Below are positions 1 through 12,708 of a stretch of DNA of 51,892 nt, one piece after another. The notes beneath the pieces are model-generated. The model worked only from the letters and a program-made list of their open reading frames with translations. It ran no database searches and was not told the origin of the DNA. This DNA comes from UBA1724 sp051884615 (lineage in GTDB: Bacteria; Verrucomicrobiota; Lentisphaeria; Oligosphaerales; Oligosphaeraceae): positions 1 through 51,892 of the forward strand of contig JBJEVT010000024.1 in the NCBI GenBank assembly GCA_051884615.1, written 5' to 3'. How positions within the stretch are numbered: position 1 is the stretch's first letter; each line of letters opens with the position of its first letter. Position numbers and translations under genes: made by a program.

Positions 1-1386
1 GCAGGTGAGGCCGAAGGACTTCTTGGAGTCGTAGGCGAAGTAGGCCTGGGCGTCCTTGTCGGTCAGGTGTCCGATGACCTTGATGGTGGTCTTGTTGGCG
101 CCCACGGTGCCGTCGCCGCCCAGTCCGTAGAACATGCAGGCGGTGGTGCCGGCGGGCTCGGTGGTGATGTGCTCGTCCACCTTCAGGCTGGTGTGGGTCA
201 CGTCATCCTCGATGCCCACGGTGAAGCCATGGAAGCCGTTCTGCTCCAGGTGCTTGTAGACCGCGAGAATCATGGAGGGGGTGAAGTCCTTGCTGGAGAG
301 GCCGTAGCGTCCTCCGATGACCGTGATGCCGGGGTTGTTGATGGCCACCTTCACATCCATGTAGAGGGGTTCGCCCATGGCGCCGGGCTCCTTGGTGCGG
401 TCCAGGACGGCGATGCGCTTCACGGTCTTGGGGAGGGCGGCCAGGAACTTGTCGGCGTAGAAGGGGCGGTAGAGGCGGACCTTCACCAGGCCGTACTTGG
501 TTCCCCGGGTGGTGTTCAGGTAGTTGATGGTCTCTTCGATGGCCTCGCAGGAGGAGCCCATGGAGACGATCACGTCGGTGGCGTCGGGGGCGCCCACATA
601 GTCGAAGAGGTGATAGGCGCGTCCGGTGACCTTGGCCACGGCGTCCATCTTCTCCTGGACGATGTCGCCCACGGCCATGTAGTACTTGTTCACCGTCTCG
701 CGGCCCTGGAAGTAGACGTCGCCATTCTGGGCGCCCACCTTGGTGACAGGGGCCTCGGGGCGCAGACCGCGGGCGCGGAATTCGGCGATGGCCTTGCGGT
801 CCACCAGCTTGGCGATTTCCTCGTAGGGGATTTCCTCGAACTTGTGGACTTCATGGCTGGTGCGGAAGCCGTCGAAGAACTGGAGGAAGGGGACCTTGGA
901 GGGATAGGTGGACAGGTGGGCCACCAGGGCCATGTCCATTTCTTCCTGGACGGAGTTGGCGGCCAGCATGGCGAAGCCGGTGTTGCGGCAGGCCATCACG
1001 TCGGAGTGGTCGCCGAAGATGGCCAGGGACTGGCAGGCCAGGGAGCGGGCGGTGACATGGAAGACCGTGGGCAGCATTTCGCCGGCGATCTTGTACATGT
1101 TGGGGATCATGAGGAGGAGTCCCTGGGAGGCGGTGTAGGTGGTGGTCAGGGAGCCAGCCGCCAACATGCCGTGGACCGCGCCGGCGGCGCCGGCCTCGGA
1201 CTGCATTTCCACCACGGAGACCTGCTTGCCCCAGATGTTCCGCTTGTCCTCGGCGGCCCACTGGTCGACCCATTCTCCCATGGTGGAGGAAGGAGTGATA
1301 GGATAGATGGCGGCGGTTTCGCTCAGGGCGTATGCCACATACGCCGCTGCGTAGTTGCCGTCCTGGGTGTTGATTTTACCCGGCAT
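1..1386 (-). CDS. nifJ: Pyruvate:ferredoxin (flavodoxin) oxidoreductase, N-terminal part (runs off left edge)
   Basis: Oxidatively decarboxylates pyruvate to acetyl-CoA using thiamine diphosphate and passes electrons to ferredoxin; cytoplasmic, central to anaerobic metabolism. The visible 462 codons begin MPGKINTQDGNYAAAYVAYA and carry the family's YPITPSSTMGEW substrate/TPP-domain signature, the VTARSLACQ...GDHSDVMA block of domain I, and the start of the gamma domain (FYGLGGDGTVGANK). Full-length homologues are about 1,170-1,200 residues, so the iron-sulfur and C-terminal TPP domains lie outside the window. The ATG at 1386 is preceded by a good AGGAGA ribosome binding site. A candidate promoter lies about 200 bases upstream. 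Family identity is clear; the single-chain form is inferred from the domain order. Confidence 0.95.
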   Translation of the reverse strand, partial: MPGKINTQDGNYAAAYVAYALSETAAIYPITPSSTMGEWVDQWAAEDKRNIWGKQVSVVEMQSEAGAAGAVHGMLAAGSLTTTYTASQGLLLMIPNMYKIAGEMLPTVFHVTARSLACQSLAIFGDHSDVMACRNTGFAMLAANSVQEEMDMALVAHLSTYPSKVPFLQFFDGFRTSHEVHKFEEIPYEEIAKLVDRKAIAEFRARGLRPEAPVTKVGAQNGDVYFQGRETVNKYYMAVGDIVQEKMDAVAKVTGRAYHLFDYVGAPDATDVIVSMGSSCEAIEETINYLNTTRGTKYGLVKVRLYRPFYADKFLAALPKTVKRIAVLDRTKEPGAMGEPLYMDVKVAINNPGITVIGGRYGLSSKDFTPSMILAVYKHLEQNGFHGFTVGIEDDVTHTSLKVDEHITTEPAGTTACMFYGLGGDGTVGANKTTIKVIGHLTDKDAQAYFAYDSKKSFGLTC

Positions 1387-1580
1387 GTTTTTTCTCCTGT
1401 ATGTTCCTGATTTCCTGGAAGTCAGGGGTTGTTGTGGATGACCCCGCCAACGCAAAGGGACGCCGTGAGGCCGATGAAACTGTCTGTTTTCCCATCCCGT
1501 CGTCCCCTTGTGGAAGGGGGAGATGGAACGAGGAGCGCCCTGGCTTCCACCGGGGAAACCAAGGAGTCCGTAAAGCGGGG

Positions 1581-1609
1581 AATATATGCCGGATTCCCGG
1601 GTCTGTCGC
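1581..1609 (-). promoter_or_regulatory. Candidate sigma-70 promoter for nifJ
   Basis: GCGACA at 1604-1609 and TATATT at 1581-1586 are separated by 17 bases on the minus strand. This would leave a leader of about 190 bases containing a small CCCCTT/AAGGGG hairpin at 1504-1519. The -10 is good; the -35 matches only in its last four bases. Confidence 0.4.
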
Positions 1610-1654
1610 CCCGTCCGGGTGCTTTCCCGCCCCTCCCGCGACCGGCTTGGGGGG

Positions 1655-1693
1655 AAAAAACGAAGGCTCCCCTTTCCGGCGAAACGGGGAGCC
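1655..1693 (-). terminator. Rho-independent terminator after the GHL10 gene
   Basis: Read on the minus strand, GGCTCCCC pairs with GGGGAGCC (8 bp) around a 13-base loop and is followed by TTCG and six T. It sits 15 bases past the stop codon of the GHL10-like gene. Confidence 0.75.
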
Positions 1694-1708
1694 TGTCCGG
1701 GGAGGGAG

Positions 1709-3205
1709 CTAGCGTGTCCTCCCCTCCTTTTTCCAGAGGAAGGGGGTGGACTTCCAGAGGATGGGGGAGCCTTTTCCCGCCCCGTCCTTTTCCTCCAGAT
1801 GCCACTGATAGAGTCCCGCCTCCGAGGGGGGGAAGGAGAGCTGGAGGGTGCGTTCCCCCAGCCAGCGGACCTTTCCCTGGACGGGGGCGGGGGAGCCCTG
1901 GAGAAGGAGGACCGGCCGGAGCGCCTTCCGGTCCAGGGGAGTCCATTCCTCCGGGAAGGTCACCTGGCAGACCAGGGGCGTCCATCCCTCCCGTTCCCAG
2001 AAGAGATACCAGGGAGGGACCCTCCACTCTCCCCCCGACCATTGCCAGGCGGGGCGCGGGGCGTTCCAGCGCCGCGGGGGGGGCGCCTTCCGGGCGGTCT
2101 CATTGGCTCCCAGAATGGGGAGCCAATCCCGGGCGAAGTTCTCCTTCAGCTGGAAGCACACGAATCCCTCCGCTCCCAGGGTCCGGGTGTCCCGGATCTC
2201 CTGGCGCAGGGCCTCCGGCGTCTCGCACATGTAGTTGGCCAGGCCGGAATAGAGGGGGATGCGGCCGTCGACCACCCCGACCTGGGCGGTCAGCCACTTG
2301 GCGGCCTCCTGGGGCTTTCCGCTGTAGTTCATGGGGCAGAGGAAATCCACCAGCCCCTCCTCCACCCAGGCGGCCGCATCCTGGGCCACGGTCTCCCTGG
2401 CCCCCGGCCAATATCCGTAGACGGCGGCGGAGAGCGCCGCCTCCGGCCGCGCCTCCCGCAGGGCCTGGCGCGCCACCCGCACCAGGGCGGTGACATTGTC
2501 CCGGCACCATTGGCGATAGGCGTCCCGCAGGGCGCCTCCGGGCATGACCGCCCGGGGCCACTTCGCCACGGGGCGTCCCAGGGCCTTCTGGAAATCCCGT
2601 TTGGCGGCGGGGGAGCAGTCGTATTCCCCCAGGGGGTAGCGGATGTAGTCCAGATGGACGCCATCCACGGGGTATTTGGTGACCAGTTCGACGAGGACCT
2701 GGCGAAGGAGCTCCTGGTTTTCCGGGAGCTGGGGGGCCAGATAGTCGGAGGGGGCGCCCTGGCTGTCCTCCTGGGTGCGTCCCGCCCGGCGCAGGGCCTC
2801 CTTCACCGGTTCCGGCGTATGGTCCCCCATGTTGCACACCACCACCCAGACGTGGAGCTGGACGCCATATTTGCGGCAGGCGTCCAGACATTCCTGGAGG
2901 AGATCCTGGACCGTGCCGTCCTCCCGGACCAGGGAGGGATGGGGTTGGGAGAACTGGCTGGGATAGTCTCCGGAGACCGTCCAGGAGAGATTGGCGAAGA
3001 GGGCATTGAAGCCGTTGTCCGCCAGGGTCTTCACCGTGGCGTCCCATCCCCATCCCGGGATTCCCCGGGGAGAGTGTATCCAGGCCCCCCGGAGCTCGGT
3101 GCCGGGGGCCTCCTGAGCCGGGGCGTTTCCCGCCAGAAGCACGAGGAACCACAGGGCGAGAAGGGCGCCGGGACGCCGGAGAGGGAAGAGGAGGGAGAGG
3201 GGCAT
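1709..3205 (-). CDS. Secreted GHL10 (DUF187/YngK-like) glycoside hydrolase family protein
   Basis: Predicted exported TIM-barrel protein of the GHL10/DUF187 family, related to E. coli YngK and thought to act on polysaccharides; substrate unknown. A hydrophobic signal peptide occupies residues 1-31 (cleavage likely near APAQEAPG). It is followed by the family opening LRGAWIHSP, then FNALFANLSWTVSG, and the strand LVTKYPVDGVHLDYIRYP near residue 190, where the conserved D and Y typical of the family's active-site strand sit. Length 498 aa fits barrel plus C-terminal beta domain. There is no lipobox, unlike YngK. It is monocistronic: a terminator follows and a GC hairpin precedes it. Confidence 0.8.
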   Translation of the reverse strand: MPLSLLFPLRRPGALLALWFLVLLAGNAPAQEAPGTELRGAWIHSPRGIPGWGWDATVKTLADNGFNALFANLSWTVSGDYPSQFSQPHPSLVREDGTVQDLLQECLDACRKYGVQLHVWVVVCNMGDHTPEPVKEALRRAGRTQEDSQGAPSDYLAPQLPENQELLRQVLVELVTKYPVDGVHLDYIRYPLGEYDCSPAAKRDFQKALGRPVAKWPRAVMPGGALRDAYRQWCRDNVTALVRVARQALREARPEAALSAAVYGYWPGARETVAQDAAAWVEEGLVDFLCPMNYSGKPQEAAKWLTAQVGVVDGRIPLYSGLANYMCETPEALRQEIRDTRTLGAEGFVCFQLKENFARDWLPILGANETARKAPPPRRWNAPRPAWQWSGGEWRVPPWYLFWEREGWTPLVCQVTFPEEWTPLDRKALRPVLLLQGSPAPVQGKVRWLGERTLQLSFPPSEAGLYQWHLEEKDGAGKGSPILWKSTPFLWKKEGRTR

Positions 3206-3269
3206 GAGGGCGGGAAGAGACGGGGGAGGTGTCTGCCTGGCGGGGGCGGGCCGTGTTCCGGAAACGGAC

Positions 3270-3309
3270 CAGGGCGGCCTCCCCTGCGTTTCGGGGAAAG
3301 ACCGCCCTG
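3270..3309 (-). terminator. Terminator-like hairpin after the aspartate kinase gene
   Basis: CAGGGCGG pairs with CCGCCCTG, with an internal TCCCC/GGGGA continuation. The tract after it is only weakly T-rich (GTCCGTTTCC), so it may be Rho-dependent or merely structured RNA. It lies between the aspartate kinase stop and the GHL10 start. Confidence 0.4.
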
Positions 3310-3394
3310 CGGGCCCGGAGACGATGGCGACGGAAGACCGTCGCGCCTCTCCGGGGAGTTCTGGAACGGGAGGAGGCGGGGAGAGCGGCTCTCC

Positions 3395-4804
3395 CTACTC
3401 CACATCCTCCACCAGCGCACGATGCAGAGAGATCTGCGCCTTATGGAAATCCTCCCGGCGCACGATGAACTGCATGTTGATCTGGCGGGGGGACTGCACC
3501 ATGGCCAGGGTGTTGATATGGGCGTCGGAGAGGGCCTTGGCCGCCTTGGAGAGGAAGCCGGGGATCTTCATGTTGGTGCCGATGATGGAGACGATGGCCG
3601 CCGGGAAGGAGTAGATGGAGGCCTGGGGCAGACGGCGCCGGATATCCTCCATGCACCCCTCGATGGGCATCTTCTTGCTGGGCACGAAATGGGTGATGGT
3701 GTTGGCGTTGGTAGTCTTGGTCACATAGCTGATGCGATAGTCCACGAAGCTCTGCAGCAGGGTGTAGTCATATCCGGGCTTGGAGACCATCTCCGGATCC
3801 ACCACCTCGATGCCCACCACGTCGCTCCGTCCGCAGATCATCTCCACCCGGGGAGTGGGGGAGATGTAGTCGCAGCTGATGAGAGTGCCGGGATTTTCGG
3901 GGTCGAAGGCGTTTTTTACCCGGATGGGGATTCCGCACTGCTCCATGTCCTTGGATGCCTTGGAGTGGATGGCCTCCATGTCCAGGTCGGAGAGCTGGTC
4001 GGCGATGTCGAAATTCGTGTGGCCGATGATCTTCACCTTGTCCGTGCCGATGACCTTGGGATCTCCGGTGCAGAGGTGGTACTCCTTGTGGATGATGCCC
4101 TCCCGGGCCTTGGTGAGCACCGCGATCTTGCTGAAGGTGATCTCGCTGTAGCCCCGGTCGAAGTGGGTCATGATCCCCTCGTCGTATTTCACATATCCCG
4201 TGACGATGGGGAGTTCCTGGCTCAGGTCGATGTCCTTGAAGGCCTCCAGGATGGCGTCGTCGAAGGTGGGGAGGGAATCCACCTTCCAGCCGGTGAGGTC
4301 CACGAAGCGCGCGTTCACGCCGTTTCGCTGGAGGATGTTCGCGGAGTTGAAGGCGCTCTGGGCCTCGCCCACGGCGCTGAGGAGCTCCCGGGTCTGGGGC
4401 AGGAAGCTCTTGTGGTCGAAGTGGCCGAAGGAGCGGAGATTGGTCAGGTCGTGGAGGCACTCGCAGACCCCGTCGATCCGTCGGTTCACGAAATCATCGG
4501 CGGCGGTCTGGTCCAGTCCGATGCTCACGAAGGAGCGGTTGTACTCCAGCATGCTCTGCCGCACCGTCTCCAGGGCCTGCTCCCAGGCCGAATCGTCCAT
4601 GGCGAACCGTCCGTAGACGCCGGGGGCCCCGGTCTTCTTGTCCTCCAGGAGGAGATTGGTGATTCCCCCGTAGGCGGAGACGATGAAGATCCGGTTGTAG
4701 TAATCCTCCGGTCTGCGGTGTCCGATGATGACATTCCGCATGACTTCGCCGAAGCGGGACATGGACGTCCCGCCGATTTTCTCCACGGTATGTTTATTCA
4801 GCAT
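3395..4804 (-). CDS. Aspartate kinase (ectoine-cluster type, Ask_Ect-like)
   Basis: Phosphorylates aspartate to aspartyl-4-phosphate, the first step towards lysine, threonine, methionine or ectoine. The N-terminus HTVEKIGGTSMSRF carries the kinase K-x-GGTS motif in the wording typical of the specialised aspartokinases of ectoine clusters. IFIVSAYGGITN and the TGDPKVIGTDKVKIIGHTNFDIADQL block follow. Two ACT-like regulatory segments fill the C-terminal 160 residues (SDVVGIEVVDPEMV; AAIVSIIGTNMKIPGFLSKAAKAL). Length 469 aa is normal. No ectABC genes are in view. The ATG at 4804 has only a weak AGG upstream. Function is secure; the ectoine link is similarity only. Confidence 0.88.
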   Translation of the reverse strand: MLNKHTVEKIGGTSMSRFGEVMRNVIIGHRRPEDYYNRIFIVSAYGGITNLLLEDKKTGAPGVYGRFAMDDSAWEQALETVRQSMLEYNRSFVSIGLDQTAADDFVNRRIDGVCECLHDLTNLRSFGHFDHKSFLPQTRELLSAVGEAQSAFNSANILQRNGVNARFVDLTGWKVDSLPTFDDAILEAFKDIDLSQELPIVTGYVKYDEGIMTHFDRGYSEITFSKIAVLTKAREGIIHKEYHLCTGDPKVIGTDKVKIIGHTNFDIADQLSDLDMEAIHSKASKDMEQCGIPIRVKNAFDPENPGTLISCDYISPTPRVEMICGRSDVVGIEVVDPEMVSKPGYDYTLLQSFVDYRISYVTKTTNANTITHFVPSKKMPIEGCMEDIRRRLPQASIYSFPAAIVSIIGTNMKIPGFLSKAAKALSDAHINTLAMVQSPRQINMQFIVRREDFHKAQISLHRALVEDVE

Positions 4805-4973
4805 AGAAACCTGTGGTCTCCCCTGGCATGGCGGGGGAGGCGTCAGACAAAGAGGGGGGATGGACAGGAGAGGAGCCCCGCCGCCGGAGAGAGCGGCCTT
4901 TCCGCGGACGCGGAGGCGGGGTGGCGGGTCAAAGGGAAACGAGGCTTAATGTATTCCACGAAACTTGTTTTCC

Positions 4974-5882
4974 TCACCTGGCGCGCAGGGAGGGCGGCGG
5001 GTCTCCTTTCCTGGTGGCCAGGAAAGCCGCCAGGGCGGTTCCCGGATCTTCCCGCGTGGTGAGGCTCAGCAGGGGGATTTCCTCCTGCTGGAAGATGGTC
5101 TGGATGCGGGCCTGGTGTTCCCGGAGGCGTTGTTGATATTCCTTGCGCGCCAGGGGCGCCAGGGCCTCCACCTCCATCCGGCGGCGCTCCGGATCCCGGA
5201 AGAGGCGCACCTCCTGGAAGGGGAGATGGACCTCGTCCCAGTCCAGCACCTGGATGGCATAGACCCCGCTGCAAGCGGAGCGGAGGCTGCGGAGACGGAA
5301 GGCCAGTTGTTCCTCCTCCTCCAGGAAATCGGAAAGCCAGAGGGCGACGCCCCGCCCCGCCAGAAAATCCCCGCAGGCCTGGAGGGCGGCGTCCGGCGCG
5401 CCGGTTTCCGCGGCCTTTCCCTCCAGGGCGTCCAGGCGCGCGCACAGCATCTCGAAGGAGAGTCGTTCCCCGGATTCCTCCAGGAGCGTCCGTCGATAGG
5501 CGAAGAGTCCCAGCTGCTCTCCCTGGCGGGATGCCACCCATCCCAGACAGGCGGCCAGGAGGGAGGCGTAGGCCAGTTTGCCGCAGGAGGAGTGGACGCC
5601 CTGGTAGCCCATGGAAGCGGAGGCGTCCAGCAGGAGGGCGAAGCGTCCGGGAGCGTCGGGGGTCTGGACCCGCACGGAGAGGCCGCCGCCCCGCCCATAG
5701 AGACGCCAGTCCAGATGGCGCAGACTGTCCCCCGCCATGTAGGGTCGATAGTGATGAAATTCCAATCCCTCCCCGGGGCGCCGGCTGCGCTGGATGCCCG
5801 CCAGGGGCAGCCCCTCCATGAGACGGGGCGCCAGAATCCGGCACTCCCCCAGCCGCTTCAGGATTTCCGGAGGAATAGGCAT
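4974..5882 (-). CDS. DUF58 domain protein with VWA-like metal site
   Basis: A 302-residue protein starting MPIPPEILKRLGECRILAPR. It carries the DUF58 signature HHYRPYMAGDSLRHLDWRLY near residues 50-70 and a von Willebrand A-type MIDAS motif, LLLDASASM, at about residues 85-95. DUF58 proteins normally sit beside a MoxR-type AAA+ ATPase and BatA-like membrane proteins in envelope or chaperone modules. Here no moxR is adjacent, and a BatA-like gene lies 41 kb away. Longer in-frame starts would translate back through the two tRNA genes, so the ATG at 5882 is chosen although no clear Shine-Dalgarno precedes it. Confidence 0.82.
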   Translation of the reverse strand: MPIPPEILKRLGECRILAPRLMEGLPLAGIQRSRRPGEGLEFHHYRPYMAGDSLRHLDWRLYGRGGGLSVRVQTPDAPGRFALLLDASASMGYQGVHSSCGKLAYASLLAACLGWVASRQGEQLGLFAYRRTLLEESGERLSFEMLCARLDALEGKAAETGAPDAALQACGDFLAGRGVALWLSDFLEEEEQLAFRLRSLRSACSGVYAIQVLDWDEVHLPFQEVRLFRDPERRRMEVEALAPLARKEYQQRLREHQARIQTIFQQEEIPLLSLTTREDPGTALAAFLATRKGDPPPSLRAR

Positions 5883-5923
5883 GGGGACGCGGGGGGGAGG
5901 GAGAAGTGGGAGGGGGAGGAACG

Positions 5924-5959
5924 AAAAAGCCGCCGAAGCGTGGCGCTCTGGCGGCTTTT
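5924..5959 (-). terminator. Rho-independent terminator of the tRNA-Gly transcript
   Basis: On the minus strand AAAAGCCGCC pairs with GGCGGCTTTT around a 15-base loop and ends in a run of five T. It lies 14 bases after the second tRNA and upstream of the DUF58 start. Confidence 0.85.
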
Positions 5960-5973
5960 CCCTGGCAGGAAGA

Positions 5974-6049
5974 TGGAGCGGGCAAACGGACTCGAACCGT
6001 CGACAGCTACCTTGGCAAGGTAGCGCTCTACCAACTGAGCTATGCCCGC
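5974..6049 (-). tRNA. tRNA-Gly (anticodon GCC), downstream copy
   Basis: A 76-nt cloverleaf. The acceptor GCGGGCA/TGCCCGC pairs fully, the discriminator is U73, and the CCA end is encoded at 5974-5976. The D arm is AGCTCAGTTGGTAGAGCG and the T loop GGTTCGAGTCC. Anticodon stem CTACC/GGTAG closes the loop TTGCCAA, giving anticodon GCC. Identical to the copy 100 bases upstream. Confidence 0.97.
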
Positions 6050-6073
6050 AGAAAATCGGAGACCGGGAAAAGA

Positions 6074-6149
6074 TGGAGCGGGCAAACGGACTCGAACCGT
6101 CGACAGCTACCTTGGCAAGGTAGCGCTCTACCAACTGAGCTATGCCCGC
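6074..6149 (-). tRNA. tRNA-Gly (anticodon GCC), upstream copy
   Basis: Same 76-nt sequence as the neighbouring copy, with encoded CCA and U73. The two copies repeat with a period of exactly 100 bases (24-base spacer) and are co-transcribed from the promoter at 6195-6222. Confidence 0.97.
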
Positions 6150-6194
6150 ATCTTTCGGACCTCGGCTTCCCTCCTTTCGTCGGAAAGCGGGGTT

Positions 6195-6222
6195 AAGATA
6201 AAACATTTCTCCCAGTTTGCAA
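6195..6222 (-). promoter_or_regulatory. Sigma-70-type promoter for the tRNA-Gly pair
   Basis: TTGCAA (6217-6222) and TATCTT (6195-6200) with a 16-base spacer, about 46 bases before the first tRNA. The -35 and spacer length are the same as in the rplK promoter at 19534-19561. Confidence 0.7.
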
Positions 6223-6291
6223 ACGACCCCGCCGATTTTTTGCCAAGCTTCCTCCCCGGGGAGGATTTTTCCGCTCCGGAGCGGGCCGGCA

Positions 6292-7875
6292 TCAGAGTCT
6301 GGCGGCGCCGCCGGCGGGCACGCCCCCCTGCCCCGCCCCTGGTTCGGGACGGAAGAGAATCTCCCCTCCCGGCACGGGCAGCGTGCTTCCGGAAAGATTC
6401 AGCAGGAAGTCGCCTTTCTTCATCCGGGGCAGGAGCTCGGGCAGGAGGGCGGGTTCCTGGAGGATGGCCACGGAGGAGGCGCCCGGAGCGGTCAGGAGGG
6501 CGTATCCCGCCTGGCTTCCCAGGGGGCGCAGACGCCAGCGTCCCGTCTGATAGGCGGCCATGTTCTGGCGGTAGAATCCCAGCCAGAAGGCGATGATCTC
6601 CCGCTCCCGGGAAGAGAGCTTCGCGAGGTCCATGGAGAGCATGGGGACGCCCAGCAGGGAGGCCACGAGATGGCGGGAGATGTTGGCCAGGCTTTCCCCG
6701 GGCGCCCAGTAGACGGGGTCGGCATGGACGGGGGTTCCCTCCCCGATGGCCAGACGGATCAGGGACATGTTCCGGAAATTGGCGAGGAAGTCGAAGGGGA
6801 CGTCTCCGGCGCGGAACTGGGTGGCGAAGGGAAGCATCGCCGGGGTGGCGTAGGATTGCCGGAACTCCACCAGGGCCCGGGGGCGTTCCCGGAGGATGGT
6901 CCGATGGAGGCGCTCCACGAAAGCCAGGACATGGGCGCTGGTGGGGGTTTCCCGGCTGGGCTCGATCTGGTCCAGGAAATCCACCTTCAGGCCGTCGACG
7001 GGAGTTTGGCGCAGCAGGCGCTCCATGCGCCGGAGCACAAGGTCGGCCTGGGGCGAGGCGGGATCCAGGAGGCGGTATCCCTCCCGGATTTCCCCGGGAA
7101 GGAGGGACTGGGGCATTTCCCGGAAATGCCGGCTCTTCTTGCCCACCAGGAAGGGGGCCACCCACAGGAGATAGCGCATCCCCATCTGGTGGACGCGCTC
7201 CACATGGCGGTTGAAATCCGGGAATTTCACCGTGGAGAGCTCCCACTCCCCCACATTCTCATACCAGTCCCCGATGGTGGCGGGGGAAACCCGCTTCGCC
7301 TCGTCAAAGCACCAGCCATCATCCACAATCAGCGTCCCCATGCCCAGGGAGGCCGCCAGACGGGCATTCTCCTCCACCCACCTCTGCTCCACCGCCGCAT
7401 GGACGGCATACCAGGTGCAGAAGACGGGCTCCCATGCCTCCCGGGGCACGGCGGGGCGCGCCACCCCCAGGCCATCCCGCCATTGGGCCAGGGCCTCCAT
7501 CCAGGGAAGGGGGCGGCAGTCCACCACCAGCTCCACGGGCTCCGCGGAGGGCAGCGACTCCACCGTGATGTCGTAGGTGCCCTTCTCCTGGTTCATCCGG
7601 GCCGTGATGAGGCTCTCCCGCTTCAGCTGGGAAAGCGCCACCAGCCCCCGGCAGATGCCCTGGGTGTTCACAAAGGCCAGGGCCGGATAGTCCGACTGGG
7701 CGGAGGCCTCCACCGCCAGATTCCAGGGCAGGAAGAACTGGGGCCAGGCATGTTTGGGCGTCCAATGCCCCTGGATGTCCGCCAGGGGCAGGGAGAAGGT
7801 GGCGACGTGCCCCCCTTCCTCCCGGGGAAGGACGAAGCGGTGCAGGGAGGCGGGAGCCAGGGCGTCGATGTGCAT
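6292..7875 (-). CDS. GH36-like alpha-galactosidase (melibiase family)
   Basis: Predicted retaining alpha-galactosidase of clan GH-D, releasing terminal alpha-galactose from oligosaccharides. No signal peptide is seen, so it is probably cytoplasmic. Key marks are LGMGTLIVDDGWCFD, MGMRYLLWVAPFLVG and VDGLKVDFLDQ, where the Asp of K-x-D (residue 299) is the expected nucleophile. A later RQSYATP...FRAGDVPFD stretch should hold the acid/base. Length 527 aa is shorter than classic 700-aa GH36 enzymes because the N-terminal beta-sandwich is reduced. The ATG at 7875 gives MHIDALAP. A GTG at 7911 in frame would start immediately after the rpoC terminator T-run, with GGAG seven bases before it. Confidence 0.8.
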   Translation of the reverse strand: MHIDALAPASLHRFVLPREEGGHVATFSLPLADIQGHWTPKHAWPQFFLPWNLAVEASAQSDYPALAFVNTQGICRGLVALSQLKRESLITARMNQEKGTYDITVESLPSAEPVELVVDCRPLPWMEALAQWRDGLGVARPAVPREAWEPVFCTWYAVHAAVEQRWVEENARLAASLGMGTLIVDDGWCFDEAKRVSPATIGDWYENVGEWELSTVKFPDFNRHVERVHQMGMRYLLWVAPFLVGKKSRHFREMPQSLLPGEIREGYRLLDPASPQADLVLRRMERLLRQTPVDGLKVDFLDQIEPSRETPTSAHVLAFVERLHRTILRERPRALVEFRQSYATPAMLPFATQFRAGDVPFDFLANFRNMSLIRLAIGEGTPVHADPVYWAPGESLANISRHLVASLLGVPMLSMDLAKLSSREREIIAFWLGFYRQNMAAYQTGRWRLRPLGSQAGYALLTAPGASSVAILQEPALLPELLPRMKKGDFLLNLSGSTLPVPGGEILFRPEPGAGQGGVPAGGAARL

Positions 7876-7911
7876 GGCCGTGAGGGTTCGGGGAAGAAGG
7901 GAGGGAGACAC

Positions 7912-7953
7912 AAAAAAACTCCGCCCCTCCTGGAAAGCCAGGGAGAGGCGGAG
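7912..7953 (-). terminator. Rho-independent terminator after rpoC
   Basis: On the minus strand CTCCGCC pairs with GGCGGAG, with an inner CCTGG/CCAGG stem, then seven T. It lies about 45 bases past the rpoC stop and ends the rplK-rpoC transcript. Confidence 0.88.
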
Positions 7954-7995
7954 GGGATGCGGGGCCGGGGGAGGGAGGCCCCTTCGGGGCGGGGG

Positions 7996-12627
<4,632 letters not shown>

Positions 12628-12708
12628 TGTTTATCCTCAGGAAAGGGGGGTATTTCGGCGGGTCCCGGAGGGCCCGCCACACTGGGAAGGGGAGGGGCTG
12701 GTCTCCGT

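Larger units (their letters stand above)
1387..1708. other. Intergenic region between nifJ and the GHL10 gene
   Basis: No convincing gene. It holds, on the minus strand, the terminator of the upstream GHL10 gene, the candidate nifJ promoter and the nifJ leader. Open frames here are low-complexity Pro/Gly/Arg translations of GC-rich DNA and are rejected. Confidence 0.6.

Noticed and set aside
67..1410. Plus-strand open frame over the left edge
   Set aside because: Antisense shadow of nifJ, whose minus-strand translation has clear PFOR motifs.
5883..6206. N-terminal extension of the DUF58 protein (AGIAQLVERYLAKVAVDGSSPFA...)
   Set aside because: This is translation of the two tRNA-Gly genes and the terminator, a common false extension.
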